Assembly (NCBI GenBank): GCA_000507305.1
Contig: DF240743.1
Span: forward strand, 39,768-103,767
DNA from: Breviolum minutum Mf 1.05b.01
Lineage: Eukaryota; Sar; Dinophyceae; Suessiales; Symbiodiniaceae
Direction of reading: 5' to 3'
DNA length: 64,000 nucleotides
Part shown: piece by piece, positions 32,998-44,196 of the stretch
How positions within the stretch are numbered: position 1 is the stretch's first letter
Layout: each line of letters begins with the position of its first letter
The notes under the pieces: generated by a model
What the model saw: only the letters and a program-made list of their open reading frames with translations
Told to the model about the DNA's origin: nothing
Database searches by the model: none
Program-made: the position numbers and the translations under genes

Positions 32998-33072
32998 TGA
33001 GTTTACTTTCCCGAAACCAACATAGCACCTGAGAAGAAGGTTTCCCAAGAAAAGTAGTTTCCAAACCACCAG

Positions 33073-33119
33073 TTTTCAGGGGCTATGTTTGTTAGTTACG
33101 TTTTATGGGGCGCGGTACA
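33073..33119 (+). repeat. Dispersed repeat end (TTTTCAGGGGCTATGTT family)
   Basis: Exact 17-base match to the copy at 27154, followed by TTTTATGGGGCGCGGTAC. Confidence 0.6.
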
Positions 33120-33321
33120 TTTTTAGTGAATTTGATTCTGGGTCCAAAGTTTTGGGATACATTGATTTTAGATGTTTTGAGTTTTAATCCAAATCAATTT
33201 GAAGTCGTATGAAGTGGCAGTTATGGAATTGTGCTACAACGATAATCCCCTGTAGTTTCTGTGTTTCCCAATTATTTGATTCCCGGTATTCCATCCTTGC
33301 ATTCCAATCCTTTGATTTCAG

Positions 33322-33377
33322 GGCAGAAGACGAAATTCAATCCCGAAGGGATGCTGGCCTTGACTGTCGAGACGCAG
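33322..33377 (+). CDS. Candidate short exon
   Basis: TTTGATTTCAG acceptor, AEDEIQSRRDAGLDCRDA, GCAG|GTGGAA donor. Confidence 0.33.
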
Positions 33378-33726
33378 GTGGAAAAAACTGGGAGAACAAC
33401 CATGACCATGGTTGCAGAATGACATGTATTTAAATATGCATCCCTGTGATGTTCTGTTTTTGAGTCTAGAGTTTATGATACACACGGTGTGTATGCATGT
33501 ATGTGGTCTATATAGTATAGCAGTATAGCAGTCAGCATTTCTTCCCCTGTTAAACCCAAAGGGAGTCGCGTTGAAGGTGACCGTGGGAGGTGAAGACAAT
33601 TGATCATCCAACTAGCCATGGAAGTACCTTTTGAGAAGAGATTGTGGATCCTCAAAAACCTACACCGCACCAAAAGAAACACTGTCAAGTTCAAGATGTA
33701 TTAAGATTTGAGGGTTAGCTCAGTGT

Positions 33727-33834
33727 CAGTAACATCATCAGCATCATTATCATCATCGTCCTTATGGTCGTTATTGCTGTCGTCAGGGTCATCGCAAGCA
33801 GCAGCATCAGCAGCGTCATCATGGGCATCATGAT
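33727..33834. repeat. Degenerate ATC/GCA trinucleotide tract
   Basis: CATCATCAGCATCATTATCATC and similar triplets with many substitutions, an old microsatellite. Confidence 0.75.
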
Positions 33835-34551
33835 GTACTCGCAAAATGTTTGATAGCTTGCTAGCTGCAATTGAATGTGAAGCGGCTGGCATGCCCGTGG
33901 ATACATGTTAACATCATATTTGCAAATACGTTTTGAGTTGTTGCCAACACATTGTTTGTAGCACATTTGATTAAGTCATCGCTGTGGCTATTACATAAAA
34001 CAACAACACTCCTTTCGCCACGACGATTTGCCAGGAGCGAATGTTCGACCAAGTTGCAGTTTCTTTGGGCATGGCTGTGGCTGTCCGATTCTTGACGTCA
34101 CCATGTTTGTAGACATAGTGACAACGTTGTGTCACCTTTTTGATTCAATCTGTTGTACTCTTCAACTCCTGTAAAGATCATTGTCATTTGTCTTCAACGC
34201 ATAGAATCACTTCCAAGAAATTGATGGAATTTGACAAGTGTGAGTCAATTTAACCATTTTCCTAACTTCGATTTGCAATATGTAAGAATCATGAAAAAAA
34301 ACAATCAAACCCAGAGATGCAACCAAATGTTTTCTTTTACCAAACAACTTTGCAAACTTGAATGGAACGTTTTGTGTAGAGAGTTTATTTCCTTGGTGAA
34401 CGTTCCACTCCAACAAGCAGTTATATGAGGGTATTGTCGCATCACTCCAGTTGATGGTAACTTACAAAAAACATACCTTCATTTTCTATGATATGTTGTA
34501 TCTATTGACCAGATTGAAACTTGAAGATTAAAGAAAAAACAGAATCCTTAG

Positions 34552-34791
34552 CCCCCACCTGGACCAAAAGAACCTAATCTTAGTATGAAAGATGAACTCA
34601 TCATCTGGAACCACCCTCGAGGATTGGAAGGCTTGGAAGAAAAAATCGAACGCTTGTTGGAGAAAGACTGGAAGGCCAGCTTCACTGTTAAAACTGTGGG
34701 GCCCGTTGACTTCACAAGGAAAACAACCATTCCACGATTAGGTGAAGCAGTGATTAATACGACATCCCTTGAGTTGTTTTGGAATAGATAG
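34552..34791 (+). CDS. Candidate terminal exon
   Basis: AATCCTTAG acceptor, 79 codons to TAG: PPPGPKEPNLSMKDELIIWN, HPRGLEGLEEKIERLLEKDW, VGPVDFTRKTTIPRLGEAVI. An ATG lies at 34585. The charged helix-like middle is typical of real protein. Family unknown. Confidence 0.45.
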   Translation, partial: PPPGPKEPNLSMKDELIIWNHPRGLEGLEEKIERLLEKDWKASFTVKTVGPVDFTRKTTIPRLGEAVINTTSLELFWNR

Positions 34792-35263
34792 GGGCCAGGG
34801 GTAAATAGCAGCCTTTTTAAATTCGTCTGTAAAAATTATAGTGATCCATAAGAATCGCGTTTGTAATTTACCATAACAATGAGATTACAGTTGGGTTTTG
34901 AACGCTGCTCAGTTGTTGAACTAGCAACTAGTACTCGCACTCAATTGTATAGCTCCTTTCAAAAAGGGATTTCCATGGCCTATCAATAGAAGATTGAGAC
35001 AAATCGCAGCTTGGTTTCAACTAGTTTCATCAGTTTCAGATAGATTCTGATTTCTATGAAGTAGACCACTTGATCATTTGATAGCCTCTTCTGGATACCT
35101 GTCCAAATACATCCTGTAGATTTGCATGCTACCGGTCTCGAGGCTTTGTTGCGTTCCTTTCAATCGTACCTCCTGTGAATCGATTCAGTTACATTATGTG
35201 TCAAAAGCATTCAGTGAACATGAAAAACACACCGTGTGAATGGTGAGCCTTTGGGTATTTCTC

Positions 35264-35569
35264 TCAGGAAGCTGTTTCACCCTGAAAGGAATCAACAGTT
35301 TCTGAAGGAACTTGGACTTTCCTTTCGGGGCAAATCTTCCAATCCAATGCATGAAATGCATCACCCATACTGCTGCCGATGTCAACCGGTGAGGATTTGG
35401 AAAAATTAGTGAGACTCTTGGAAAACCCGTGGTATGCCATGATGAGTTTGAAACTTGGAGGAATAGAAACTTGATCCCCTCCGCTTTTGTTGTGAGAAGA
35501 TATGGTATGGATGGTTAGTATGCTTTGGTATGCCGTGGTATGGTATCGGTATCGTATGCAAAAAAACAT
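35264..35569 (-). CDS. Candidate coding stretch
   Basis: Reads SGGDQVSIPPSFKLIMAYHG, SKSLTNFSKSSPVDIGSSMG, DAFHALDWKICPERKVQVPS, then TTTCAG|GGTGAA near the end. ATG lies further up in a less coding-like part. Confidence 0.42.
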   Translation of the reverse strand: MFFCIRYRYHTTAYQSILTIHTISSHNKSGGDQVSIPPSFKLIMAYHGFSKSLTNFSKSSPVDIGSSMGDAFHALDWKICPERKVQVPSETVDSFQGETAS

Positions 35570-35701
35570 TTCACTCGACTATTCAACTTGGCGTTTTGCA
35601 GGACTCAACATTTAATATAAATGTTCATCCAAGATTTAAAAAAAAAGTGTTCAGTTCTTTGACTATGAAACGGATAGTCTGAAGTCTCAAGTGTGTGAAT
35701 C

Positions 35702-35914
35702 TTGGGACATCAAGGTGGTAATTTCTCGATCCCCAGTCATCAAAAAGTTGGTGTCCAAACACCTTTGGTGGAAGACGGGAAGTCTTTGTCTAGGGAAGTT
35801 GTTTTTCTTTTGAATGACCACTTGGTTTTCTCTATTTACACTCAGTCACTAAGGAAACATACACGAAGTCTCTACGGAAACAAACATAGGAATGAAACAT
35901 TGACTATGTGTTGA
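35702..35914 (+). CDS. Candidate coding stretch
   Basis: After CATCAAG|GTG: GNFSIPSHQKVGVQTPLVED, REVVFLLNDHLVFSIYTQSL, ending TGA. Confidence 0.33.
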   Translation: MGHQGGNFSIPSHQKVGVQTPLVEDGKSLSREVVFLLNDHLVFSIYTQSLRKHTRSLYGNKHRNETLTMC

Positions 35915-36111
35915 TGAACTGGTAATATAATTCCACTCGAAAAAAGAGGGATTTCTGAAAGGTTTATTCACCATCTCAAGTGAGGTGATGTCATCCTGCT
36001 ATAACTTGTGCCCTTCAAAGCTTGTGCCATCCATCTTCGGTATGTTATGTGCTTAATTTTTCTATTTTGATCGTTTGGGAAATAATCATTCACATTGCTA
36101 TTGCAATTTAG

Positions 36112-36335
36112 GTATTTACAACACCCAAGTTGGCGAAATTGAAATTTCAACTGCGCGTGCCAAGGTCCAAACATCAGTTTATTTCCAAAAAGTATGGGAT
36201 GCAGCCGAGATTTGTCGTTCCAGAATTCAACAATGTTTAAAGATCATTCTTTCGTTGTTGAGCCGAATTTCAGATATCACCAGTTATGACAGGGGAAGTA
36301 ATCGCATTTCACTAATGTTTTTGTCAATGAAATAG
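36112..36335 (+). CDS. Candidate terminal exon
   Basis: CAATTTAG|GT acceptor, 74 codons to TAG: IYNTQVGEIEISTARAKVQT, FQKVWDAAEICRSRIQQCL, LSLLSRISDITSYDRGSN. Confidence 0.43.
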
Positions 36336-37162
36336 CTAGTGAAGAGCATTTGTGTGGGACAAAACCTCCAAAGCACAAAAGTAAGGAAATTACAGGGGCG
36401 CACGTTGTCCATTTCAGTTTTCAATTAATTTGGTTGGAACCAACAACTAGATGACTCATGAATGACGTCCTGCAGCTCAGGAGGAATGTTTCGCACGTCA
36501 TTTTCAAGCGCCTTGGATTGATGGGTAGCAAGGGGATGTATTACCCGCTTTCAATCTAACATAGGACGTACCGTGCTGCTACGGTATGAGAATTTTTGAT
36601 AATCTCATCTTTACAAAAATACCAAATGAAATGGTGGATTTTTTCATTGCAATGCTGGTTTGAAGAAGTTGTGTATGGAATTATATTTGATACATGTAGA
36701 TATATTTTGTATATGAAATAGAAGTTTGCAGATTAAATCTTGCTGTTCTTTGGATTCCCAGTTTTTACCTCGTGACACGAGACAATTTTCACTCAAATTT
36801 CGGGGACGACAAACATTTCATCAACTGGTTTTCAAATCTAGCTCATCGAGGGCCTACTCATGGACAAAATCTAGCTAGGTAACAGCTAACCCGTCTCGGG
36901 TTGATATGTATGTAAGAGGTGCAAGATGCAAATGGAAGATATTTTGTATATATAGCTATATTCTTTACTGTAGTAGTTATATAATCTATTAATAAACACA
37001 TGATGAACATCCCAGTAGTTATGGAGTTTCAAGCATCCCAACTAGTTACCCGGATTTTGACCACTTATAATTGAAGCACATTCACTAGATTCAATACATG
37101 GTAGATGTGCTTCCAGAAATTCGCAAGCCACTTGAAACGCCAAACAACCTGAAATCTTTCAG
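36336..37162. other. No gene seen
   Basis: AT-rich, with one short TATATAGCTATA run and no convincing exon. Confidence 0.45.
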
Positions 37163-37330
37163 ATTTTTCGAAACCCTGGGGCGGCCGAACACCCTGGGAG
37201 GTATGAGCACATGATTCACAAGTTACGATACGAACTCAATGCTGAAGCACGTTTACTGGACTCTCCAGCCGCCTGTCTGCAGTCTCTCGAAAAATTGTGT
37301 TCAAATTTGCTCAAGAAAGGTGTGAATTAA
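37163..37330 (+). CDS. Candidate exon
   Basis: ATCTTTCAG acceptor, then IFRNPGAAEHPGRYEHMIHK, LRYELNAEARLLDSPAACLQ, SLEKLCSNLLKK. Either ends AAAG|GTGTGA at 37319 or runs to TAA at 37330. Helical and well composed. Confidence 0.45.
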   Translation: MFRNPGAAEHPGRYEHMIHKLRYELNAEARLLDSPAACLQSLEKLCSNLLKKGVN

Positions 37331-37716
37331 TCCCATAAGCCCTGATGCCCAGCTTTAAAGGATTGTGTTGATATCAGCGACAGATTAGGGACCGTTGCAT
37401 CTTCCAATGGCACGCTCCACATTTTCAGGGCTGGATGTGGAGGGATTTCCAAGTTGCAGAATCTCCAAGGATTTGCTGTGGGAGAATGCCATTGCGGAAA
37501 AACTGCATGATAAGGCGGTAGAAACAACAAACGACTGAAACGACTGTGACAGCGCACCGGGGATTGAGGTAGAAAACCATGGTTAACAAAAACAGGGTAA
37601 CAAACGGGGAAAGACACTCCTGGTTGGTTGAATTACATACGAGCCATGCTGTAAATTATCGTGTATTGTCTCATGATTTGAGGTTACATTCAAAAAGGGT
37701 TTTCAAGGTTTTAGCT

Positions 37717-37806
37717 GAAAAACGATAGGGGACGCCCTAAAAGACGATACCCCTAAGATATACATGTAGATATTACAGGACTTGGAAAACGATAGGGGAC
37801 GCCCTA
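37717..37806 (+). repeat. Direct repeat pair
   Basis: AAAACGATAGGGGACGCCC, with its flanking bases, occurs at 37719-37740 and again at 37786-37806, 66 bases later. Each copy holds TAGGGG..GCCCTA, which can fold back. Confidence 0.8.
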
Positions 37807-38050
37807 ATTTACCCAAAGCATACCGCCTTTACAATAAATATTCACCATAACTCATATCATATACGGGATGAAAAGCTCCCCAGCTATATTGAGATTCTAC
37901 GGGGATCCCTATTAACCAACCAGTCTGGAATTGGTTAATGTGTTTGTTGGTGGCTCATGTAAAAAGCGTCACACTGTTTAGAGGTAAGTGAGGGAATGAG
38001 GGAATGAGTCCTCATAGCTATAGGCCAGCTCTGTTCTTTGAGGGTCATTA

Positions 38051-38266
38051 ATGAGCAAGGTCGTGGCACATTTCGATGTGCGACGGCGCACGGAAATTCT
38101 TAACCAGCGTTTGAGCTCCTTGGACACAAGAGTAGGGGTTGGAAGAAATGTTTTGGGTCATTGTTGGGTCAACGTCCCCCAAGACTGCACCCTCTGTAAA
38201 ATGAAAATGCTTCTCAACTCTAAAATGCCTGAACCAGTACCAATTTGTAGAGTGACTGTTGCATAG
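38051..38266 (+). CDS. Candidate small protein, 71 residues
   Basis: ATG to TAG: MSKVVAHFDVRRRTEILNQR, LSSLDTRVGVGRNVLGHCWV, NVPQDCTLCKMKMLL. The C-x2-C could be part of a metal site, but no partner pair is seen. Confidence 0.43.
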   Translation: MSKVVAHFDVRRRTEILNQRLSSLDTRVGVGRNVLGHCWVNVPQDCTLCKMKMLLNSKMPEPVPICRVTVA

Positions 38267-38426
38267 ATTTCAGGAATCCATTTCTTAAAATTTGTGGAGA
38301 GGATGTTTGTGCTTTGTGTTGATTTTATAAATCAGTGCTTTTTGTTTCAAACACTGTGCTAGGACATTCAGGCATCTGATAGACAGCCATGTTTGAGCAT
38401 ATTGGGGGAATGTATTTCAGAATGGC

Positions 38427-38612
38427 GTGTCGAAATTGAATATTGAATACATAATCATGGGCAATGCAAAGCTGTTTGAACAGCCATTTTATAAGAGAAC
38501 GATGCTTGAATATGCAAAGGTTTTCCATCATGAAGGCCGGATTGCAGCCAGTTGTAGGATGCTGCAGTGGCAGCTGCCATTTTATAGAAGTTGTGATGTT
38601 GCCATTCTATAG
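38427..38612 (+). CDS. Candidate exon
   Basis: SKLNIEYIIMGNAKLFEQPF, YKRTMLEYAKVFHHEGRIAA. An overlapping plus frame extends to 38724. Confidence 0.35.
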   Translation: MSKLNIEYIIMGNAKLFEQPFYKRTMLEYAKVFHHEGRIAASCRMLQWQLPFYRSCDVAIL

Positions 38613-38739
38613 ATCAAATTTCCTCTATAGAATGCATGTAAAAGGTCGTACCACCGTTTTGTATGTTTTGGCACTATTTTGGCTTTCAATACGGACTTTA
38701 TTGGCAAAGGGTCATAGAACATGATAAAGATGCGGTACT

Positions 38740-39158
38740 GTGTCTTGGAATAGAGGCTTTTTTTCCTTCATCACTTGGCTACATGGAAGTCTTGGTTTGG
38801 CGACCTTGAGCAGTGAGCTGTCGGCATTCATCCAGAAATCACCACCCTTCTCCTGGGATGAGAATTACATCCAAATACTATGGGCCAACTATAGGATCTC
38901 ATCCGACATCACTCGAAGTTGTAGCTTAGGCAACAGGTTCTCAGCTCGAGCTCTTCAGTTACAGTGGATTGGAAGCATATAAACTTGAAGTTTCAAACGA
39001 TTTTTCCTCCCAGCGACGTTGAGGCTATTCTTTGGACTATGTGCACACCTTGGGGGAACACGTCAGGCCTGGACTGTGTGAAGGAGAGGTTTCGCGGAGA
39101 GAAGATATCTCTAGGACGAGGTGCTCATAGATCTTCAATGCGTTTTTTGTTGGCCTAG
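38740..39158 (+). CDS. Candidate two-part coding region
   Basis: 38740-38933: LATLSSELSAFIQKSPPFSW, DENYIQILWANYRISSDITR, then CAACAG|GTTCTC. About 39010-39158: PPSDVEAILWTMCTPWGNTS, GLDCVKERFRGEKISLGRGA, then TAG. Same strand, roughly 75 bases apart. Confidence 0.4.
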
Positions 39159-39555
39159 ATATACATTTGGGCGGTTTAAACGAGTGTAAACATAGGTGTT
39201 TTTTCTGTACTGGTAGCGTAATTTGTGTTCACTGAAATGTGGAGTGTTTCTATGTTGTCCACTCACTCCGAGTGTGTTTATACTTCAGGTACGCTACGTC
39301 ATAGATTTATTCAAGACTGTGATTCCAAACGCCAAACGAAGTATGCACAGATTCTGACACTGTAGTCCATTTGCAGAATCATCTTAAAGTCTTTGATTGA
39401 AAAAACAGGTTTGTACCAAGTTGTTCTGCCTCTCTTTCTGGTTTGGTAAAAGGGACTTTGGGGTTTGCAATATGGAAACTTGGGAAAATGAAGCCCTATT
39501 CAACAAGCTCTTGGTTTCTTAACATCAACACACACAGACACACATCAGATATTGT

Positions 39556-39781
39556 GTGTTTTCCATGTCTTTTCATGGTTTTCACTTTTCCTTTCATCAC
39601 CCAATCAACCAAACTTCCTTGTCAATCTTGGTTCCTCTGCCAATTTTTGAGGCATTTGTACTCGGTGCGTTTGGAGAGGTGCGCGGCGGCCTTGAGTCAA
39701 AACTCCGGAGGCTTTGTGAAGGTCACATCACTTTTGTAGAAGGTGTGATGTTGCACGTATTTCCCACTTTGGTATCAGTTG
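39556..39781 (+). CDS. Candidate exon
   Basis: PIFEAFVLGAFGEVRGGLES, KLRRLCEGHITFVEGVMLHV, ending GTTG|GTAAGG, a good donor. Confidence 0.42.
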
Positions 39782-39811
39782 GTAAGGAACAAATTTGATA
39801 ATGTTGATGGC

Positions 39812-40048
39812 TCAGAAATCTGGCAAACTGGTTGAAATTGGAAGTTTATCGCACCGTTTGCAATTCTGTTTACATCCCAGGCTGTGCTGAATTGATTCCA
39901 TCAACAGTAGGGACGGAATGGACGGATGACCATACCATGATTGATGAGCGATGACTTGAAAGACCATGACACATATACATATCAATAATGCCAAGATCAT
40001 ATCTTTAGCTTCGCATCCGTGAATATCCCTGCAGTCATCGTTCTTCAT
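39812..40048 (-). CDS. Candidate small membrane protein, 78 residues
   Basis: ATG to stop. One hydrophobic segment (DMILALLICICVMVFQVIA), then a Cys/Lys-containing C-terminus (GCKQNCKRCDKL). Confidence 0.35.
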   Translation of the reverse strand: MKNDDCRDIHGCEAKDMILALLICICVMVFQVIAHQSWYGHPSIPSLLLMESIQHSLGCKQNCKRCDKLPISTSLPDF

Positions 40049-40258
40049 TTCTCATGTTGTTGCCTGGTTTACGGATTCTCGTATCCCAGAAATGATGGAG
40101 CTACCCTCTAGGAGAGACATTAAACACATCTTCAGGTATCTATCAGCTTTAGAAGACCTGTTCACTCGAGACTCCAATTATATATCTATACCCTCTTGAT
40201 TAATGGTAGCTTAGTACCTAAACATCATAAATACCATGCCTTTGTAAGATGTGCTTGT

Positions 40259-40507
40259 TCACCCAAACTCATCACCCTCCCAAAAGATAATGATTGGATC
40301 ATCTAGAGATACAAAGTTTTCAGACACAGTGAATGATGTTTTCATGTTTGACCAACAAAAACACCTGCAGCCACCATCCACCAGGATGATCATCATTCTC
40401 ATCACCTTGGAACTTGGCGTCAGAGCCCTGGCCTGGGGAAGCAACGGGTTATGTATACATTGTATACGTTGATTTGCAATGTACTGTCTACATATCATTG
40501 ACCGCAA
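40259..40507 (-). CDS. Candidate terminal exon
   Basis: ARALTPSSKVMRMMIILVDG, FTVSENFVSLDDPIIIFWEG, DEFG then TGA. A plus frame at 40251-40472 overlaps. Confidence 0.38.
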   Translation of the reverse strand: MRSMICRQYIANQRIQCIHNPLLPQARALTPSSKVMRMMIILVDGGCRCFCWSNMKTSFTVSENFVSLDDPIIIFWEGDEFG

Positions 40508-40876
40508 ATATCTACATATACTAAATTTTCACACTGTATTTTTACACATGTTAACTTATGCTTACATAATGAACTGGTCAGCCAGAGATCAGCCATCAAC
40601 ACTTTACACACGGTCATTTGGGATTGGGGAACCCTCCAAGCTATGAGGCCTTTTATGAAAATTCAGGTTGCCCCAGCAGGTGTGTTTTGTTGTCGTTTGC
40701 AATATTGCCCTGCAAGACTGTAAGCATGAAATATGACAGGTCTTAAACCTACCTAAACATATAGAAGAAGTGTCAGGCGATCTGTTTTGCCGCAAGACCC
40801 ATGTACATACCAGTGATTAGCATTGATTAGCAACAATAATAGTAATGATATCATGATAATACTATCATTTTCTCAG

Positions 40877-41035
40877 GGAACGTCCAATATTTGTTGCAAA
40901 GGTTCTATGCCAACTCTTACTAAACTATCACGCATCTACTCTTTCAATCGCAATGGTTCAGTCGAAAACATGGATCCCAGTCCAACACGAGAACCTTTCC
41001 TTTCGAAGTCATGCTTCTCGGGTCATTTACTCTAA
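40877..41035 (+). CDS. Candidate terminal exon
   Basis: CATTTTCTCAG acceptor, 52 codons to TAA: GTSNICCKGSMPTLTKLSRI, RNGSVENMDPSPTREPFLSK. Confidence 0.42.
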   Translation, partial: GTSNICCKGSMPTLTKLSRIYSFNRNGSVENMDPSPTREPFLSKSCFSGHLL

Positions 41036-41068
41036 ACACACAGGACGTACAAGTTAAAGAGGAAGTTA

Positions 41069-41165
41069 TGGGGCCCCTAGAAATGGCCTTATAAATGTGT
41101 TAAATGTGTAACTAGGGTTACAACCCCTTTAAATGAGAGTTACAATCCTACTTATAACTGATTAG
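41069..41165. mobile_element. Small inverted-repeat element, copy 2 (diverged, right end shortened)
   Basis: It shares GGGGCCCCTA, GGCCTTATAAATG, GTTACAACCCC and CCTACTTATAACTG with the other two copies but lacks the right-hand GGGGCCCACTTTG. It starts 34 bases after the TAA of the plus-strand exon at 40877-41035, and it overlaps the end of the minus-strand reading frame at 41152-41421. Confidence 0.6.
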
Positions 41166-41421
41166 AAAAACCATCTTGCACCTTCTCCACGTGCCTGGAA
41201 CGTCCATTGCCCAAGGTTGGCGTAATGGGCCTTTCCGCAGGTGTTTCGCCACATGGTCCGTCACCGTTGGGAACTAAGCTTGCCTCTAAGGAGTCCTGAT
41301 TTAAGCCGGCGGTTTCCTTCGACCCTATGACATACCACATACCATGCCCGAAAAACGTCACATGTTTTTCAGTGAGTAGAAAGGAGCTGAAATCAAAAGA
41401 TATGGTCAAGGTGTTACGCAA
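41152..41421 (-). CDS. Candidate terminal exon whose stop lies in a mobile element
   Basis: Open from a TGATTTCAG-like acceptor: GMWYVIGSKETAGLNQDSLE, ASLVPNGDGPCGETPAERPI, TPTLGNGRSRHVEKVQDGF. The last codons and the stop come from inverted-repeat element copy 2. Confidence 0.42.
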   Translation of the reverse strand: MRNTLTISFDFSSFLLTEKHVTFFGHGMWYVIGSKETAGLNQDSLEASLVPNGDGPCGETPAERPITPTLGNGRSRHVEKVQDGFSNQL

Positions 41422-41482
41422 TTAGCGGAACAGTGCTCAAGGGTTTCATGTCTTTGTTGTTTCATGACTTGTTTTTCCTATA

Positions 41483-41746
41483 TTGCATTCCATTTGCCCA
41501 GTGCTTTGCTTCAATGGGGATGCAAAAGGAATGTTCACATTCCAAGCCAAGTCTGATATTTTCAAGATGGATTGGGTTTCCACCCACCCTGTACTCCTGT
41601 ATCATTTTGTTTCACAGCTTCGCATTGTCAAAAGCTTAGGTTTTCATTTGGAAAAACCACCTGACCTATTTGATGCCGTGACGGTCAGAAGAAAAAGCAG
41701 CAAGGTGACTTTTTCGTACGTGGCATTACGTGGCTATTTTTTGTAA
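41483..41746 (+). CDS. Candidate open frame, 87 residues
   Basis: MFTFQAKSDIFKMDWVSTHP, LRIVKSLGFHLEKPPDLFDA, VTVRRKSSKVTFSYVALRGY, then TAA. Well composed throughout. Confidence 0.42.
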   Translation: MHSICPVLCFNGDAKGMFTFQAKSDIFKMDWVSTHPVLLYHFVSQLRIVKSLGFHLEKPPDLFDAVTVRRKSSKVTFSYVALRGYFL

Positions 41747-42610
41747 CCACCAGTATCCACCAAGCTTATTACATTTGTGTGGGGGATCCATATTATAAAC
41801 CTTCATTTGTGTGTCCTTAGAGGGGCCCCTGGCATCAGAAGCTAGAAACACCGAATCCCCAGGATCATGTCAAAAACAGGACTTCCACTTCCACACACAA
41901 CTTTGGCAATCTAGCAGATATTGAAAGTCTTTTGGGTTGAAACTACGTAGGTAAATATAACAAAAATCATCGTCGGAAGGAGGTGTCCCAAATGATATCA
42001 GTCGTAAGAGAGTTGATTGTTGGGATGTGAGTCACCGCTCCTTTCTAGTACGCAATGCCTACAAACCTTCACTTGCCACTGGCATCCTATGAGGAGCAAC
42101 TTGCATCCCAAGTTGATTGACAACTGCAGTTTTTGTTGTAGGGAATCTGATTTTTGCATCCATGATGATGCTTATGACTAGGGATTCGTGGTGGGTTGCT
42201 GGAAGGCGAGGGAAAACAGTACTACTGTAGCTCCTTTCTGATTCAATTCAGCATTTCCGTCTCGCATATTCTGTACCTTGCTTACGTTGCTCGCAAAACT
42301 CATGTCGTTGCTTGTGTGGGTCAATCGTGTAAGAGGTCTAGCATGTTGTTATCTTGATATTGTACGGAGTGCACTAGTGGCCACAAGACTTTGGTAATTC
42401 ACTGCATTTCTAGAGTATCCATGTGTTCATTGCAAAGCGTGATGAGTCTAGGTTATCTTAAGCAACCACTGCCCCTTTGTGCCATTCTTGTGTACCAAAC
42501 GTGAAGAAACGCGCAGGAACCAAAGCACGGCTGGATTTCGCAGGTTGCATTTGTTCATTGCAGCTTTGGATCGAAATGACAAACTCTGCATGCAACAGTT
42601 GCAATAGGAG
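41747..42610. other. No gene seen
   Basis: No convincing exon in any frame. Confidence 0.4.
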
Positions 42611-42715
42611 ATGTTGACAACGGCTATGTCATGTGTCAGACCTGAAGACTTTCAGAGACATTTAAAAAAACGATTCCGGATTTTGAAGTCATATATGGCA
42701 TACCTTGGCCAGGTG
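42611..42715 (+). CDS. Candidate first exon
   Basis: MLTTAMSCVRPEDFQRHLKK, RFRILKSYMAYLGQ, then GGCCAG|GTGACT. Confidence 0.38.
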
Positions 42716-42936
42716 ACTAGCAAGAATTGCCATGTCCATTCAAACATGTGTGATCTTTTTCAGCGACAGAAACACTCAGAAGACAAGCACCAGGTTTTTC
42801 AATGTATTTTTTTGGGGGGATGATGCTTACATACATACATATCTCATCATATACTTATGTACATATACATAGAGAAAGGAGAGTGAGCTTTTCAGGCATT
42901 AAGGCCACTTCTGTGAGACCTACAGTCATGTGCAAG

Positions 42937-43069
42937 GATCAAGTTTGATCACTTTGAAGCTGGAAGTCGCTTCGAGCGGTCTAAAAGAAGTTCGAGCCAT
43001 GGATCCCTTCGCGCGCCTACCTATAGGCAGATGATGAGCTATGGTGGAATCATCAGAGCCAAAGATTAA
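42937..43069 (+). CDS. Candidate terminal exon
   Basis: TGCAAG|G acceptor, then KFDHFEAGSRFERSKRSSSH, GSLRAPTYRQMMSYGGIIRA, TAA. Ser/Arg-rich. Confidence 0.38.
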
Positions 43070-43471
43070 AAGCCTGTGTGTGTGTCGTCATGATATACTT
43101 CTTTGTTCAATAGGGTATGCCTATGGGAATCCTATAGGTCCAAACATGTACAAGATGAAGATTGAACACCACCTGACCATTATTCCAACCGCAAAATCCT
43201 CACTGATAGTCAAGTGCTTTTGTTTGAGATAGGGAGGAATCGCATGAATCGCGAGTTCCGCCGGATGTGTCAGCACAGGGATCATTATTGCTCCAAACTT
43301 GCTGTTCTCCTTTTGTTCTCAACGATCGCAATAGAACAACGTTGCCTGCCTATTGTTAAGGTATCTAAACAGTGTTGAATTTCTGTTGCCATGGTACCTT
43401 TCCTAGCACTTCATTCATGATCGGGGAAGCGTTTAAGATGAGCTAGAGTTTAAATTTTCGCCGACCTTTAA

Positions 43472-43662
43472 ATGGGGAACAAAGAGGCCTCCAAAAATCA
43501 TTTGCTCTTCTTCCGAGTTCCAACATGGGCAATCAGGGAACTGGTTTTCATGAAAGCAACCGAATGCTGCAGGTAATAACAGCGCGGCATCTTCTTCACA
43601 GGACTTTTGAAGGGCTTGGAAGGATCAAAAAGTCTGGGCAGAATCTATCATCGACCAAATGA
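43472..43662 (+). CDS. Candidate gene with a possible 29-base intron
   Basis: MGNKEASKNHLLFFRVPTWA, IRELVFMKATECC ends CTGCAG|GTAATA. After CTTCTTCACAG at 43601 the phase-2 frame continues TFEGLGRIKKSGQNLSSTK to TGA. The joined product is 53 residues. The intron would be very short. Confidence 0.35.
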
Positions 43663-44196
43663 AATGTATGTAGCTTGGTGTTTTCAGCAGCTTTACAAAC
43701 GTATATGATTATATATACGACTTTTTTGGGACTAGGACGACTACCTGCCCTCTTGGTGCTTGAGTCAGAGAAACCTTGGGAGAGGCCATGGTTTCATGTA
43801 TCTTAAATGAAGGGTCCTAACGTTTGGTTGTTTCCAATAGACCTCGAGGGTAAGTAACTTGGAGACGCACCCATACAATATCCCAATGGATGTTCCTGTG
43901 TCTCCTTCGTTGGTTTGCAGCTGGGCCATGTTTCCTATGTTTTAATTGGAAATGCTCCTGAGACTATTTCACAACATCGACATTAGGCAAGTTACAAAAA
44001 AAGGCAACACCCGCAAGTGGCCTAAGTGGGTTTTTTCAAATATTGTGGATGTGCTTACCATCAAAAAATAAGTGACCAAAGCAATTCCCAATGTGACTCA
44101 TATTTCTTTGCACAGTTAACTTCATGGGGGTTTGTTTCTGTTGTTTTTTCCAGTTTCACTTCCACGTATCACCTCATACAGTGTTCATTTACTGTA

